A stretch of DNA of 64,000 nucleotides from Cupriavidus sp. D39 (GTDB lineage: Bacteria > Pseudomonadota > Gammaproteobacteria > Burkholderiales > Burkholderiaceae). The stretch spans positions 310,001 to 374,000 of the forward strand of contig NZ_JAPNLE010000001.1 in NCBI RefSeq assembly GCF_026627925.1, given 5' to 3'. The notes beneath the pieces are model-generated. The model ran no database searches. It was not told where the DNA came from and saw nothing but the letters and a program-made list of their open reading frames with translations. A program made the position numbers and the translations under genes. Every line of letters begins with the position of its first letter. Position 1 is the first letter of the stretch. Positions 27,708-37,075 of this stretch are shown piece after piece.

Positions 27708-28994
27708 ATGTCTTTGTCCAACCGTGTACGACTGTGTCTGTCCGAATGGATCAACCTTCTGCTTCTGGCCGTGCCAATTCGCTCTCGCGGGAGCTTTGTC
27801 GAGCTGCTGTGCGGCTGTATGGTTTCGCCAGAAGGCTGGGTGACGCGCGCTATCAGCGCCATCGCGCGACGCAGGCACTGGACGACCTACTACAAGCTTC
27901 TCGGGCGCGGCAGCTTGCGCACCGTGCGTTTGGCCCGCCAATTGTTCTTGCTGGTGCTCACAGTGCTGCCATGCGATGTGCTGACACTGGTCATCGACGA
28001 TACACTGGTGCCGCGCTCCTCGGAGCAGGCGCCCGGTTGCGCGTATCGCCACGACCACAGCCGCAAGATCAATCGGCCGCAATTCATACGGGCCCAGTGC
28101 TGGGTTACGCTGGGCGTGAGCGCGCTGGGCAACGGCGGGGTCAACCTGGTGCTGCCAATTCTCTCGCGGCTGGTGCCAAACACCGGCAACCGCAACAAGC
28201 TGAAAATCGCGCTGGTGCTGGTCCGCTCTCTGGCGGGCGTGGCCAACAAGCCGGTGCGCGTACTGTTCGATTCGTGGTTCATGCGCGCCCGCCTGGTATT
28301 GCCTTTGCTGCGCAGACAAATGCACGTGATTGGACAGGCGCGCATCGACACCGCGCTGTTTCTCGTGCCGCCACCGCCAACCACACCCAGACGTGGTCGC
28401 AAGCGCATCTATGGCGAGCGCCTGAACGCCGAGGCCATCGAAGCACTGCCCGCGATCGAACTGCGCATGCCGCTCTATGGCAAAGACCAGCAGGTTCGCC
28501 TGCGCTCTGCCGAGGCCCGCGCGCGCTTCCTCAAGGGCGCGTTGGTGCGTGCCGTCTGGTGCCAGTTCTTCGATGCGAAGAAACAGGCCTGGACCAAGCC
28601 CCGTCTGCTGCTCGCGAGCGAAACGGACTTGAGCGCCCAGGAGATCGTGCAGTTGTACGCGCGCCGCTGGGGCATAGAACCGCTGTTTCACAATCTCAAG
28701 CGCTGGTTCGGCGTGAGCAATCTCTGGCAGCAATCGCGCACCGTGCTGGAGTTGTGGATGCAAATTCGCTCGATGGCCTGGACTTTGAACCAACTGCTGA
28801 GTCTGGTGCTTGTCGAGACCTTCCCGATGAACGCGGTCGCACCATGGCGCATGAATCAGCCCGTCACGGCCGGTCTGGTCACGCAGTGGCTGCGCATGGA
28901 ATTTACCGGACTTGCGTTTCGCGACGGCCTGAATCGCAAGTCCCAGAAATTCCAGTGGCCAACGCCACGCAACGACACGCGACCGACCTCGTAG
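27708..28994 (+). CDS. IS4-family DDE transposase
   Basis: A 428-residue transposase from ATG 27708. DDE features include LTLVIDDTLVPRSSEQAPGC (first Asp), VRVLFDSWFMRARLVLPLLR (second Asp) and the C-terminal Y..RW..E block ARRWGIEPLFHNLKRWFGV containing the catalytic Glu. It is full length with no frame break, so the element may be active. Confidence 0.85.
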   Translation: MSLSNRVRLCLSEWINLLLLAVPIRSRGSFVELLCGCMVSPEGWVTRAISAIARRRHWTTYYKLLGRGSLRTVRLARQLFLLVLTVLPCDVLTLVIDDTLVPRSSEQAPGCAYRHDHSRKINRPQFIRAQCWVTLGVSALGNGGVNLVLPILSRLVPNTGNRNKLKIALVLVRSLAGVANKPVRVLFDSWFMRARLVLPLLRRQMHVIGQARIDTALFLVPPPPTTPRRGRKRIYGERLNAEAIEALPAIELRMPLYGKDQQVRLRSAEARARFLKGALVRAVWCQFFDAKKQAWTKPRLLLASETDLSAQEIVQLYARRWGIEPLFHNLKRWFGVSNLWQQSRTVLELWMQIRSMAWTLNQLLSLVLVETFPMNAVAPWRMNQPVTAGLVTQWLRMEFTGLAFRDGLNRKSQKFQWPTPRNDTRPTS

Positions 28995-29247
28995 GATTGC
29001 CCGCGCGCGCTTCTGACGGCGTCTCATCGCTGTTTCCATTGCCAAATCGCCTCGTTGACGACCACCGTCGCAGCCGGTGAGGCAGCCATTCGCATGTCTA
29101 ATGTTGAGTCCCTGCCTAGATACGCAGGACTAGTATTAATCGCATAGATCCCCTTGAGCGTTGTCGCGACCAGGCGTGCGCAGTTGCGCATCTTCGTTTT
29201 GGATCTAACGGTTTATCGCTTACTTGCCCCGTTTGATGGAGCGCGTC

Positions 29248-29820
29248 ATGACCGAACCACTCGCCGTATGGCATGCTGAGCACGTTAATTTTGCTCGCCT
29301 ACTCGACCTTTTGGAAGAACACGTAGCTGCTTTCCACCGAGGGGAGCGCCCGAATTACGACCTGATGAGCACGATCCTCTACTACATGCGGAATTTTGGC
29401 GATCGCGTTCACCATCCCCGCGAGGATGTTGCGTATGCACGGCTTGTTGAGCAAGATCCAGGTATGCAATTGGTGGTTAACCGCCTTTTGCAAGAGCACC
29501 GCGTGATTGCCACAGCCGGCGAAGAGCTCTTGAATCGGCTGAATGAGGCCGAGGGAGATATTATGATCCCGCGAGCGGCTCTAGAGGCGGCCACCGCCAC
29601 TTACCTTGTGTATTATCGCAGCCACATTTCGGCTGAGGAGCGAGACGTAATGCCTCGCGCTGCGCAGCTGCTGACACAAGATGACTGGGCGGAAGTTGCT
29701 GCAACCGTTCCAGCTAGCCCCGATCCGCTCTTTGGGGACAATGTACAAGAGCGCTTCAAGGCACTACGCATGCAGATCGCGCATGAGGCGCGAGTGTCCA
29801 GACAGGATTCGACGTATTGA
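29248..29820 (+). CDS. Hemerythrin-domain protein
   Basis: A 190-residue protein from ATG 29248, chosen over 29236 because GGAG lies 7 bases upstream. The His/Glu pattern of a diiron hemerythrin is visible: AVWHAEHVNFARLLDLL, DRVHHPREDVAYARL, LLQEHRVIATAGEELL and YRSHISAEERDVMPRA. Such proteins bind oxygen or nitric oxide or help repair iron-sulfur clusters. It stands alone between the IS4 element and the MBL gene. Confidence 0.85.
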   Translation: MTEPLAVWHAEHVNFARLLDLLEEHVAAFHRGERPNYDLMSTILYYMRNFGDRVHHPREDVAYARLVEQDPGMQLVVNRLLQEHRVIATAGEELLNRLNEAEGDIMIPRAALEAATATYLVYYRSHISAEERDVMPRAAQLLTQDDWAEVAATVPASPDPLFGDNVQERFKALRMQIAHEARVSRQDSTY

Positions 29821-30148
29821 TCTACCGACGCCGCTATCCGGGCTGTTCCCGAGCACGAGATTAGTGTTCTGACTGCCTTCGATGGCAACCACGCTCCCCC
29901 AACTCTTCTGGGGGAAATCAATGCGCAGGATCCTAAGTGGAATGGAATACCGCTCTTCTCACCCTTCAATGATGTATGTGGCTCCGTATGCTGGGATTGT
30001 GGCTGGAGCAATGGCGCATATTACTTCGATTGGAGATGGGGCGCATCCGCCCTAGCCTGGTCGTCGCTCAAGTCATGCGCCTCCGCGCTTCTTACCGGAA
30101 CATTGATGCGCGCGCCGTCTTGAACAGTTTCCACTGGCACAAAAGCTA
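29821..30148. other. Intergenic stretch after hemerythrin
   Basis: No gene can be supported in these 328 bases. The short frames on either strand lack start sites and family features. Confidence 0.5.
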
Positions 30149-30218
30149 CACTTCGTGCTGCCCCGCGAAGAGCAACCCCTGCACCTGAGCGCCATGACAT
30201 GAAGCGCAGGCACGCGGC
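30149..30218 (-). pseudogene. Cytochrome c4 remnant
   Basis: The minus strand reads ACASCHGAQVQGLLFAGQHEV and then stops. This matches the second heme site of the cytochrome at 26482 (ACASCHGAQAQG...LAGQHQAY) with a short internal deletion. It is the scar of a second copy or of a duplication. Confidence 0.6.
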
Positions 30219-31295
30219 TCATTTCATGCGGTACCAGGCAACGCCATCGGTGTCGAGTTCCATCTCGACTTCGTCCCGATGCAGCAAATAATTGAGGTGC
30301 GCAACGCTCTCGCCGGTGGCCACATCCAGCAGATTGGGTTCGGATCCGATGGGGCGCGAGAACAACTGCGCAAATACATCGACCGCGCGCCGGGGTCGAC
30401 CCAGGGCGTGTCGCAGGCGATCGAGTGCGTTGTGCTGACTGCGTTTTAGATAGTCGAGCCGCCGGCAGAGTCCGTGGAATGGCGCATTGTGACCCGGGAG
30501 TACCAGAACGTCGTCTGGTATCTCCTGCTGCAGTTTGTCGAGTGACGCCAACCAGTCGCTCGTCGGATCGGCATTAGGCTCAGTGAAGTTGACAGAGACA
30601 TTGGATGAGATATTAGGTAGTACCTGATCGCCAGAAATCAGCAACTTCAATTCTGGGCAATGGAAGCAGGCATGCTCCGGCGAGTGTCCGGCGCCAACGA
30701 CGATGCGCCACACATGGCCTCCGATGCGCAACTCTTCGCCGTCGCGCACGCGCCGGTAACTGTCGGGTAATGCGTACACGTATTTGCCGAATCCGCCAAA
30801 GTAGGTGCGGTAGACCTCGATCGCATCATCATCCCAGCCAGCCCTTCGATAGAAAATCACAGCGTCGTCGGGCATCTCGCGGCCGATATAAGCCACCACG
30901 ATCCTGCACGTGAGGTATTCTGTCCGGGTCATCCAGAGCTGGCAGCCGAACCTTCGCGTCAGCCACCCTGCCAAACCGATGTGATCCGGATGCGCGTGCG
31001 TGACGAACAGCCGTGTCAGCTCTCCTTGGGCCATAGCCCCGTAGGCTGCAAACAACTTGCGCCATGCCTCTGTCGTGTCGCCAGTCTGCAGCCCGGCGTC
31101 GAAGACCGCCCAACCGTTATCGTCGCGCACAGCCCACAAGTTAACATGATCCATCAGGATGAGCGGCATCGGCATTCGTATCCAAAGAACCCCTGCCGCA
31201 ATCTCGCGCGCCGCCCCCGGCACGGGCGCCTCGCCGCATGGGTAGTCCAGAACCGGTTTGCTCTTGAAAGGAGTGACTAGGGTATCGTCGCTCAT
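30219..31295 (-). CDS. MBL-fold metallo-hydrolase
   Basis: A 358-residue protein from ATG 31295 with GGGAGA before it. The zinc-binding motif THAHPDHIGLAGWL is intact, followed by later ligands in GAGHSPEHACFHCPE, LLISGDQVLP and LVLPGHNAPFHG. The C-terminal winged-helix-like tail (LDRLRHALGRPRRAVDVFAQ) resembles LACTB2-like MBL proteins. The substrate is unknown; thioester or nucleic-acid substrates occur in the family. Confidence 0.85.
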   Translation of the reverse strand: MSDDTLVTPFKSKPVLDYPCGEAPVPGAAREIAAGVLWIRMPMPLILMDHVNLWAVRDDNGWAVFDAGLQTGDTTEAWRKLFAAYGAMAQGELTRLFVTHAHPDHIGLAGWLTRRFGCQLWMTRTEYLTCRIVVAYIGREMPDDAVIFYRRAGWDDDAIEVYRTYFGGFGKYVYALPDSYRRVRDGEELRIGGHVWRIVVGAGHSPEHACFHCPELKLLISGDQVLPNISSNVSVNFTEPNADPTSDWLASLDKLQQEIPDDVLVLPGHNAPFHGLCRRLDYLKRSQHNALDRLRHALGRPRRAVDVFAQLFSRPIGSEPNLLDVATGESVAHLNYLLHRDEVEMELDTDGVAWYRMK

Positions 31296-31728
31296 TTTAT
31301 CTCCCGCGCTTCTGATGCCCCAGGCGAGACGAATTTCCCAGCCTAAGAGAATCCTCACAATGCCCGGCTGCTGATCGATCTCGTTTTGCGCTACCGTCAG
31401 GCACCGCAAGGAGGCCGCCTTGTTCTTGGCTCATGACATCACGCGATGATGGATGCCATTTCCATTGCATCGCTGCTTCTGGGCCTCTCTTCTCGTCCTA
31501 TTGATGCCGGAAACGTTTTGGGGGAGAGCACGGGCATTGGCCTAATTAAACGACGGTCTCTGCTCATCGATTTGTACTAACTGACGATGATGCAGGCGTA
31601 TTTCGGCGGCCGAACTTGCCGCAGCGGCCCTCCGTGTTGACGTCGCGCCTCTGCCCTACCCCGCATCAGTCGTCACGCCGCCGCCCTACGCTTTAAAAAG
31701 ATGGTTAGCGCAGAGCATCGGACGGGCT
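31296..31728. other. Intergenic stretch between MBL and Usp genes
   Basis: It contains the presumed MBL promoter region. No further gene, repeat or hairpin of note was found. Confidence 0.5.
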
Positions 31729-32184
31729 TCATTCTGTGGAAGGCTCGCGCACCAGTAGCACAGGCGCGCTGCACTCGCGCACCAGGGCTTCAGCGACGCT
31801 ACCAAGCAGGACGCGCCGCATGGCGCGGCGTCCGTGCGTTCCGACCACGATGAGTTCGGCCCCGCATTCTTGCGCGGCTTGTTCGATTGCAATAGAGACA
31901 TCGCCTAAAGCCAGGAGATTGTCGACCAGGCGCGTCTTGTTACGCACGCCCTGGGCGTGGGCAGTGGCCTGGGCTTCGGCGAGCAGTTTCTGGCCGCTCT
32001 CGATCAAGCTCTTGCGCAGATCTCCCACATCGAAAGAGCCCACGTCGTATTTCAGGTAACTGTTGTCGACGACGTGAATGATCTCCAGATCGGCGTCGCA
32101 AGCCCGGGCCATGCGAACGGCTTCGTCCAGTGCGAGCGTCGAGCACTTGCTGCCGTCGACCGCGACCATGATCACTTTGTACAT
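31729..32184 (-). CDS. Universal stress protein (UspA family), second copy
   Basis: A 151-residue Usp starting MYKVIMVAVDGSKCSTLALD at ATG 32184 with GCAGGAGA upstream. The ATP-binding loop GAELIVVGTHGRRAMRRVLL followed by GSVAEALVRECSAPVLLVR is complete. It is only distantly similar to the Usp at 16508. It may belong to the same stress response. Confidence 0.9.
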   Translation of the reverse strand: MYKVIMVAVDGSKCSTLALDEAVRMARACDADLEIIHVVDNSYLKYDVGSFDVGDLRKSLIESGQKLLAEAQATAHAQGVRNKTRLVDNLLALGDVSIAIEQAAQECGAELIVVGTHGRRAMRRVLLGSVAEALVRECSAPVLLVREPSTE

Positions 32185-32528
32185 CTTGAGTCTCCTGCGG
32201 GAATATGTTCTTTAACCCTTGCACAAGTGCACGTCCGGCACGCGTGAGGACCGCTGGGCCGATGATGTGCCCTGCGCGGTGGAACTCAGCACTACGGGAT
32301 CCAGGCTGGCGCCGGGATCGAGATCATGGCTGTGTTCCGCCGGCCTGCGCGGCGTTTAACTTCAATTTAGTCGGCGCCCCGAATGAGCACTTGATACAAG
32401 TCAAGCGCTCGTGCCCGATCAGAGGCTGTCGGCCAAACACTCTGCCGACCGGGCAGCGTTCCTGCAAAACGGTCACCCCCGGGAGTTCGCGGTCGCAGCC
32501 TCCCACATAGACAACAGCGCCTGGAGGC
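32185..32528. other. Unassigned stretch upstream of usp
   Basis: The usp promoter should lie here. A minus-strand open frame continues through this stretch but has no recognisable domain or start. Nothing else was found. Confidence 0.4.
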
Positions 32529-32668
32529 TTATGCCACATGCACGCCGTTGTCCTGCCGCAGCACGTACGGTTGCATGCCCGACAGTTCCCGCACCACCAC
32601 CGGCGAGTGGTCGTCAGGAGCATGCAGGGGCGGCGCTGGCTCCTTGGCACCCAGCGTGACCAACAACC
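32529..32668 (-). pseudogene. C-terminal fragment of an unrecognised protein
   Basis: The minus frame reads VTLGAKEPAPPLHAPDDHSP then VVVRELSGMQPYVLRQDNGV and stops at 32529. The composition is protein-like, but no family was recognised. Upstream it joins a kfrA-like fragment in another frame, so this is a chimeric remnant. Confidence 0.35.
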
Positions 32669-32670
32669 GG

Positions 32671-32766
32671 GTCGATCTCCCGCAGCGCGCGGCGCTCGGT
32701 GGCCTCGGCTCGTTCCTGCGCCACGGCCACCTGCTCGCGGGTGCGCTCCAGGTCCGTCGAGAATTA
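32671..32766 (-). pseudogene. kfrA-like coiled-coil fragment, 3' of IS insertion
   Basis: Reads LERTREQVAVAQERAEATER then RALREID, a KfrA-type coiled coil. The same text in slightly different form occurs at 39339-39851. The IS5 element is inserted exactly at its upper end, and the interrupted frame resumes at 37005. Confidence 0.55.
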
Positions 32767-32835
32767 AGGCAATGCTGATCAAGTCCTCCGATTCGTGAGA
32801 AGGCGCGTTATTTGAAGAATCACGAGCGCAAAGAG

Positions 32836-33908
32836 ATGAACATGAAGCAGATGACGTTGGCAGCGGGTGCAGATCAATGTGCAGGTTTCGAGCAACACCG
32901 CAAGCCAACGCGACGTGAAGAGTTTCTGGCGACGATGGATCAGATCGTGCCGTGGGCGGCATTGTGCGCCGTGATTGAGCCCTACTATCCGAAGGCAGGC
33001 AATGGCCGGCGGCCCATTGGTCTGGAGCGGATGCTGCGCATCCACTTTCTGCAGCACTGGTTCAACCTGGCAGATCTGGCTTGCGAGGAAGCGCTATATG
33101 ACAGCGCCAGCCTGCGCCGCTTCGTAGGAATTGACCTGGGTCGTGAGCCGGTGCCGGACGCCACCACGGTATTGAAGTTTCGGCGGCTGCTGGAGAAACA
33201 TCAATGCATACCGTGGTGGCGTCGGCACCACGACCCAGGTCAATTCCTACGAAGCGGCGCAGGCTGGCGCTGTCATGCGCTGGCGCTTCTCGCAAGCCAG
33301 TGCTGCAAGGAATGGATGCGCAGCATCGCCGAACCAATGGGCCGCCGGCCAGCGATGTAGAGCACAATGCCGCCCACGTCGCCGAAGCTCGCGTCGCGTT
33401 GATTGCTCCGAATTCTCCGCATTGTCTGCACCCGCTGCCAACGCGACGTGAAGGTTTCTGGCGACGATGGATCAGATCGTGCCGTGGGCGGCATTGTGCG
33501 CCGTGATTGAGCCCTACTATCCGAAGGCAGGCAATGGCCGGCGGCCCATTGGTCTGGAGCGGATGCTGCGCATCCACTTTCTGCAGCACTGGTTCAACCT
33601 GGCAGATCTGGCTTGCGAGGAAGCGCTATATGACAGCGCCAGCCTGCGCCGCTTCGTAGGAATTGACCTGGGTCGTGAGCCGGTGCCGGACGCCACCACG
33701 GTATTGAAGTTTCGGCGGCTGCTGGAGAAACATCAGCTTGCCGAACGGCTGTTCGCGGAGGTTGGCCGACTCCTGCAAGCCAATGGCGTGAAGCTGAAGA
33801 CCGGCACAATTGTCGATGCCACAATTATTGGTGCGCCCAGCTCGACGAAAAATGAAGAGAAGTCGCGCGACCCCGAGATGCATCAGACCCGCAAAGGCCA
33901 GCAGTGGT
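32836..33908 (+). pseudogene. IS5-family transposase 5' exon with internal forward-inverted-forward rearrangement
   Basis: From ATG 32836 the frame gives the IS5 N-terminus ([40 protein letters not shown]). At 33203 it breaks into an inverted, deletion-riddled copy of itself (33204-33441), then the same N-terminus starts again at 33441 and continues intact through [20 protein letters not shown] and [16 protein letters not shown] to KGQQW at 33907. The two direct copies differ by a single missing base. The intron interrupts the gene here and the rest is at 36418. Confidence 0.75.
33204..33441 (-). repeat. Inverted, degenerate copy of the IS5 transposase 5' region
   Basis: The reverse complement aligns with 32858-33203 from GGCAGCGGGTGCAG to CCACCACGGTAT but lacks many short stretches, so it is about 110 bases shorter. 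It lies between two nearly identical direct copies. Either template switching or a fold-back sequencing artefact could produce this. Confidence 0.75.
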
Positions 33909-34687
33909 GTGTGTCACGAACGCAGGCTGAGCCTGCGATGCTGTACTGAAGATGGGAGAAGGCCTCCCGGAGTCGGCTTGCAGGAGCAGGCTCCAAACCA
34001 CCCGGTGCTGCTGCGTTCAAAAGGCGTGGTGGTGAGCGACCGGAGAAGTCATCCGCAGAGGATGGCAGGTACGTGCTGAGAAGATGAGCGAAAGCATTGT
34101 GCCAAGAACGCGTTCGCATGTGCGAAAGCGATGCTGTACCTGAGATGGAGGAAGGCCCTCCGAAGCCGGCGTGCAGGCGCAGGCTTCAAACAGCCGTAAG
34201 CTGCTTCAGTCGGAAACGCTGCGGTGGTGAACGTTACGGTTAAAAGGCGTGGTCGAACACGTCATGTATGGATTAGAGAGACGAACGAAAGTGAACCACT
34301 GATCACGCATCGAAACTCATCTTCAAACGACATCAAAACTGGGGACGTGCTTTCTTCCCAGGAGCAGCATGGCGGGAACCTGCTTATTGGCCATGCGGTG
34401 TCCGGTGTATAGGTGGCGTGAATCTAATCCGGGCTTAGGTACGGAACTTGGGAACTCTTCATGTGATGCCAAGGGAAAACCTTATAAGTGGGAACCACGA
34501 AGGGGAAAGTACCGATGCACATGAAGGGGGCGGATCATCCCGTAGTAGTGATGAAGCTTCTGTAATGGGAGTGGAGCGAAGGGGATGACTCAGCTCAAAG
34601 AAGGTCGCCGCCAACCGGGAAACCGGGATGAGCCTTGATCTTCCGCGTCGATCTGCCGCCGCAAGGTAGCAGGAGAACGGCTGGGAC

Positions 34688-34723
34688 GAGCCGTGTAAAT
34701 CGAGAGGTTTACGCACGGTTCTG
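34688..34723 (+). ncRNA. Group II intron domain V, first unit
   Basis: A 36-base hairpin with GAGCCGTG and CACGGTTC arms and a GAGA tetraloop, the catalytic domain V layout. It is followed by a domain VI-like stem (GGCTGGTGG with CCACCGGCC). Confidence 0.75.
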
Positions 34724-35087
34724 TGGGCGGCTGGTGGTGAAATTCCACCGGCCGACCCGGCAACCGTCCGATGACGCATCGTTATGGCCAGGACGCTGTC
34801 GAAACTGAGGCTGGCCACTTGCTTCAGGACAAACCGGGACGACACCTGTTTACGGGCCCGGTGGCAGCCGGTGTATAGGCGGCATGATCTCAGCGCAGGC
34901 TTTGGTACGGAACGGGAGAACCTTGCTCCAGATGTGAAGGGAAATGACAAATGGCAGACACCATGAGGAAGAATACCGATGCTGGAGTGAGGGGCGGAGC
35001 CGTCCGTAGTAGTGTTGAAGTTCCTGTAATGGGAATGGAGCGAAGGGGCGGCGTTATCCTGCCGATGAACGCGGTCAACCTGCGGGG

Positions 35088-36340
35088 ATGAGCGGCGTGA
35101 AATCGGCGAAGCCGTACAACATTGCGAAGCGCACGGTATGGGAGGCATACCGGCAGGTCAAGGCCAACCGTGGAGCTGCCGGGATCGACGATGAAACCAT
35201 CGCCGAGTTCGAGCAGAACCTGTCGAAGAATCTGTACAAGCTGTGGAACCGGATGTCATCGGGGTCGTATTTCCCGCCACCGGTTAAGCAGGTGGAGATT
35301 CCCAAGGCGTCGGGAGGCACGAGAAAGCTGGGGGTGCCCACGGTCGCAGACCGTGTAGCGCAAACCGTAGTCAAACTGGTCATTGAGCCGGGTCTCGACG
35401 CGATCTTCCATCCGGACTCCTACGGGTACCGGCCGGGGCGGTCGGCGAAGCAGGCGGTGGCGATCACTCGTGAACGCTGCTGGCGATATGACTGGGTGGT
35501 TGAATTTGACATCAAGGCAGCCTTTGATCAGATCGATCATGGACTGCTGATGAAAGCGGTGCGCACCCACATCAGGGAAGACTGGATACTGTTATACATC
35601 GAACGGTGGCTGGTTGCACCGTTCGAGACAACGGACGAGGTACGTGTGCCCCGCACGCGGAGGACACCCCAGGGCGGTGTCGTCAGTCCGATCCTGATGA
35701 ACCTGTTCATGCATTACACATTCGACCGATGGATGCACCGCACCAGCCCCAACTGTCCGTTTGCCCGCTACGCGGATGACGCGTTTGTTCACTGTCATAG
35801 CCGCAAGCAGGCGGAATACGTGATGCGGTCCATTGCAACACGGCTGGCAGCTTGTGGGCTGACGATGCATCCGGAGAAATCGAAGATCGTGTACTGCAGA
35901 GACAGCAACCGCAGCGAACGCCATCCGCATGCGAGCTTTACGTTTCTCGGTTTTACGTTCAGGCCGAGGAAGGCGCGCAGCCCGCAAGGGGGCCTTTTAC
36001 CAGCTTCCTGCCGGGCGCCAGCGAGAGTGCCTTGAAGCGGATGCGGCAGGCAGTGCGGGGTTGGCGACTCAATCGCCAGACTCATGTAACGCTTGCCGAT
36101 GTGGCGAGACTGTACAACCCAGTGATACAGGGATGGTGGAATTACTATGGCGCGTTCTACAAGACTGCGATGCTTCGCATCTTCCAGCACATCGACTGCG
36201 CTCTTGAGCGTTGGGCCCGACGGAAGTACAAGGGTCTGCACCGACGCAAGCGACGAAGTGCTGACTGGCTGGACAGGATGCGCCGTACCAACCCGATGCT
36301 GTTCGCTCACTGGCGTGTGGTTACGCAACCGGCTGGATAG
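35088..36340 (+). pseudogene. ltrA: Group II intron reverse transcriptase/maturase, one frameshift
   Basis: Residues 1-305 give the RT domain: EIPKASGGTRKLGVPTVADR, DSYGYRPGRSAKQAV, VVEFDIKAAFDQIDHGLL, RRTPQGGVVSPILMN and the catalytic PFARYADDAFVHC. The maturase domain follows in another frame (FTSFLPGASESALKRMRQAV then YNPVIQGWWNYYGAFYKTAM). The break is at GGGGG near 35988; one more G joins the frames. All catalytic residues remain, so the protein may be intact in the real genome. No HNH endonuclease domain is seen. Confidence 0.8.
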
Positions 36341-36343
36341 CGG

Positions 36344-36379
36344 GAGCCGTATGACGCGAGAGTGTCACGTACGGTTCTG
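36344..36379 (+). ncRNA. Group II intron domain V, second unit
   Basis: A 36-base hairpin with GAGCCGTA and TACGGTTC arms and a GAGA loop, immediately after the maturase stop. The domain VI region and the 3' splice site follow within 40 bases. Confidence 0.8.
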
Positions 36380-36417
36380 CGAGAGGCTCGGGGGGCGGTT
36401 CCCCGGGTCTACTTACC

Positions 36418-36857
36418 ACTTTGGCATGAAGTTGCACATTGGCGTGGATAGTCAGAGCGGGTTGGCCCATTCCGCGGTGGTGACGCCGGCCAACGTTCAC
36501 GACAAGCATGCGCTGCCCCAGCTTCTGCATGGGGAGGAGCGGCGTGTGTACGGTGACAGCGCATACGCCAGTCAGCAGGAGCTGATCGCATCGAAGGCGC
36601 CGCACGCCAAGGACTTCACCAATCAGCGGACCCGCAGAAACGGGGTGATTGACGAAGTGCAACGCGGGAAGAACCGTAACAAATCGAAGATCCGGGCCCG
36701 GGTTGATCATGTCTTCGCCGTGGTTAAGCGCCTGTGGGGCTTCACGAAAGTCCGCTACCGCGGCCTGAAGAAGAATGCCGGCCGAGCCTTCACGGCGCTG
36801 GCGCTGGCCAATCTCTATTTGAGTCGAGGGCATCTGATGGGAGCAGTCCGCCCGTAA
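36418..36857 (+). pseudogene. IS5-family transposase 3' exon
   Basis: In frame with the 5' exon after intron removal: FGMKLHIGVDSQSGLAHSAV, VYGDSAYASQQELI (catalytic Asp region) and the late RARVDHVFAVVKRLWGFTKV Glu/Lys block, ending at 36857. The gene would be complete if the intron splices and the upstream rearrangement is ignored. Confidence 0.75.
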
Positions 36858-37004
36858 AGGGCGAATGCGGGGCGGGCGCCCCGCCAACACACCCCAATTG
36901 GGGCGCGCGAGGGCAAATTCTCGTCGCCACAGCTATTTTTCCGGCCGAACGGGCTCCTGATCAACCTGCGTAACTCAATTTGCCCAGCTTGTTCAGCGTA
37001 GCCT

Positions 37005-37075
37005 TAAGTACGCAACTCACCCAGCTGCCGCTCGAGCGCCTCTGCTCCAGCAGACGCCGGCGGGCACGCTATTGA
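37005..37075 (-). pseudogene. kfrA-like fragment, 5' of IS insertion
   Basis: The minus strand reads SAGAEALERQLGELRT and continues across the IS insertion point into the fragment at 32671. The same QLxELRTQF text occurs at 39700. The gene 5' part is lost beyond about 37075. Confidence 0.5.

Larger units (their letters stand above)
27534..29108 (+). mobile_element. Intact IS4-family insertion sequence with 10-bp target duplication
   Basis: Length 1575 bases. The ends are inverted repeats: left CTCAACTTTAGACAT, right (reverse complement) CTCAACATTAGACAT. The element is flanked by the exact direct repeat TCCCTGCCTA at 27524-27533 and 29109-29118. A 10-bp duplication fits the IS4 family. It holds one complete transposase gene and a long hairpin ahead of it. 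Intact ends and target repeats point to a recent insertion. Confidence 0.9.
33909..36417 (+). mobile_element. Composite of two related group II introns
   Basis: It begins GTGTGTC at 33909. Removing 33909-36417 joins TGGT to ACTTTGG and restores QQWYFGMK in the transposase. Two domain V hairpins occur, at 34688-34723 and 36344-36379. The first unit (33909 to about 34765) has no ORF. The second (about 34766 onward) lacks a GTGYG start, appears 5'-truncated, and carries the reverse transcriptase. The two units share long words such as GTAGTAGTG and TGGAGCGAAGGG. The exact 3' boundary could be one or two bases earlier. Confidence 0.75.
32767..37004 (+). mobile_element. IS5-family element with internal group II introns and a transposase duplication
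   Basis: The ends are inverted repeats: left AGGCAATGCTGATCAAG, right (reverse complement) AGGCTACGCTGAACAAG. A TA target duplication flanks it (32765-32766 and 37005-37006), and the kfrA-like frame is continuous across the insertion once the element is removed. Inside are a transposase gene whose first 340 bases occur twice directly with an inverted copy in between, and a 2.5-kb composite group II intron after codon QQW. Confidence 0.75.

Noticed and set aside
32324..32962. Single long minus-strand gene
   Set aside because: It spans the IS5 left end and unrelated fragments, so it is a chance join of remnants.
34459..35148. Long minus-strand frame with a protein-like sequence across the group II intron
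   Set aside because: It runs antisense to conserved intron RNA and overlaps the first domain V. Such frames are commonly mis-called in group II introns.
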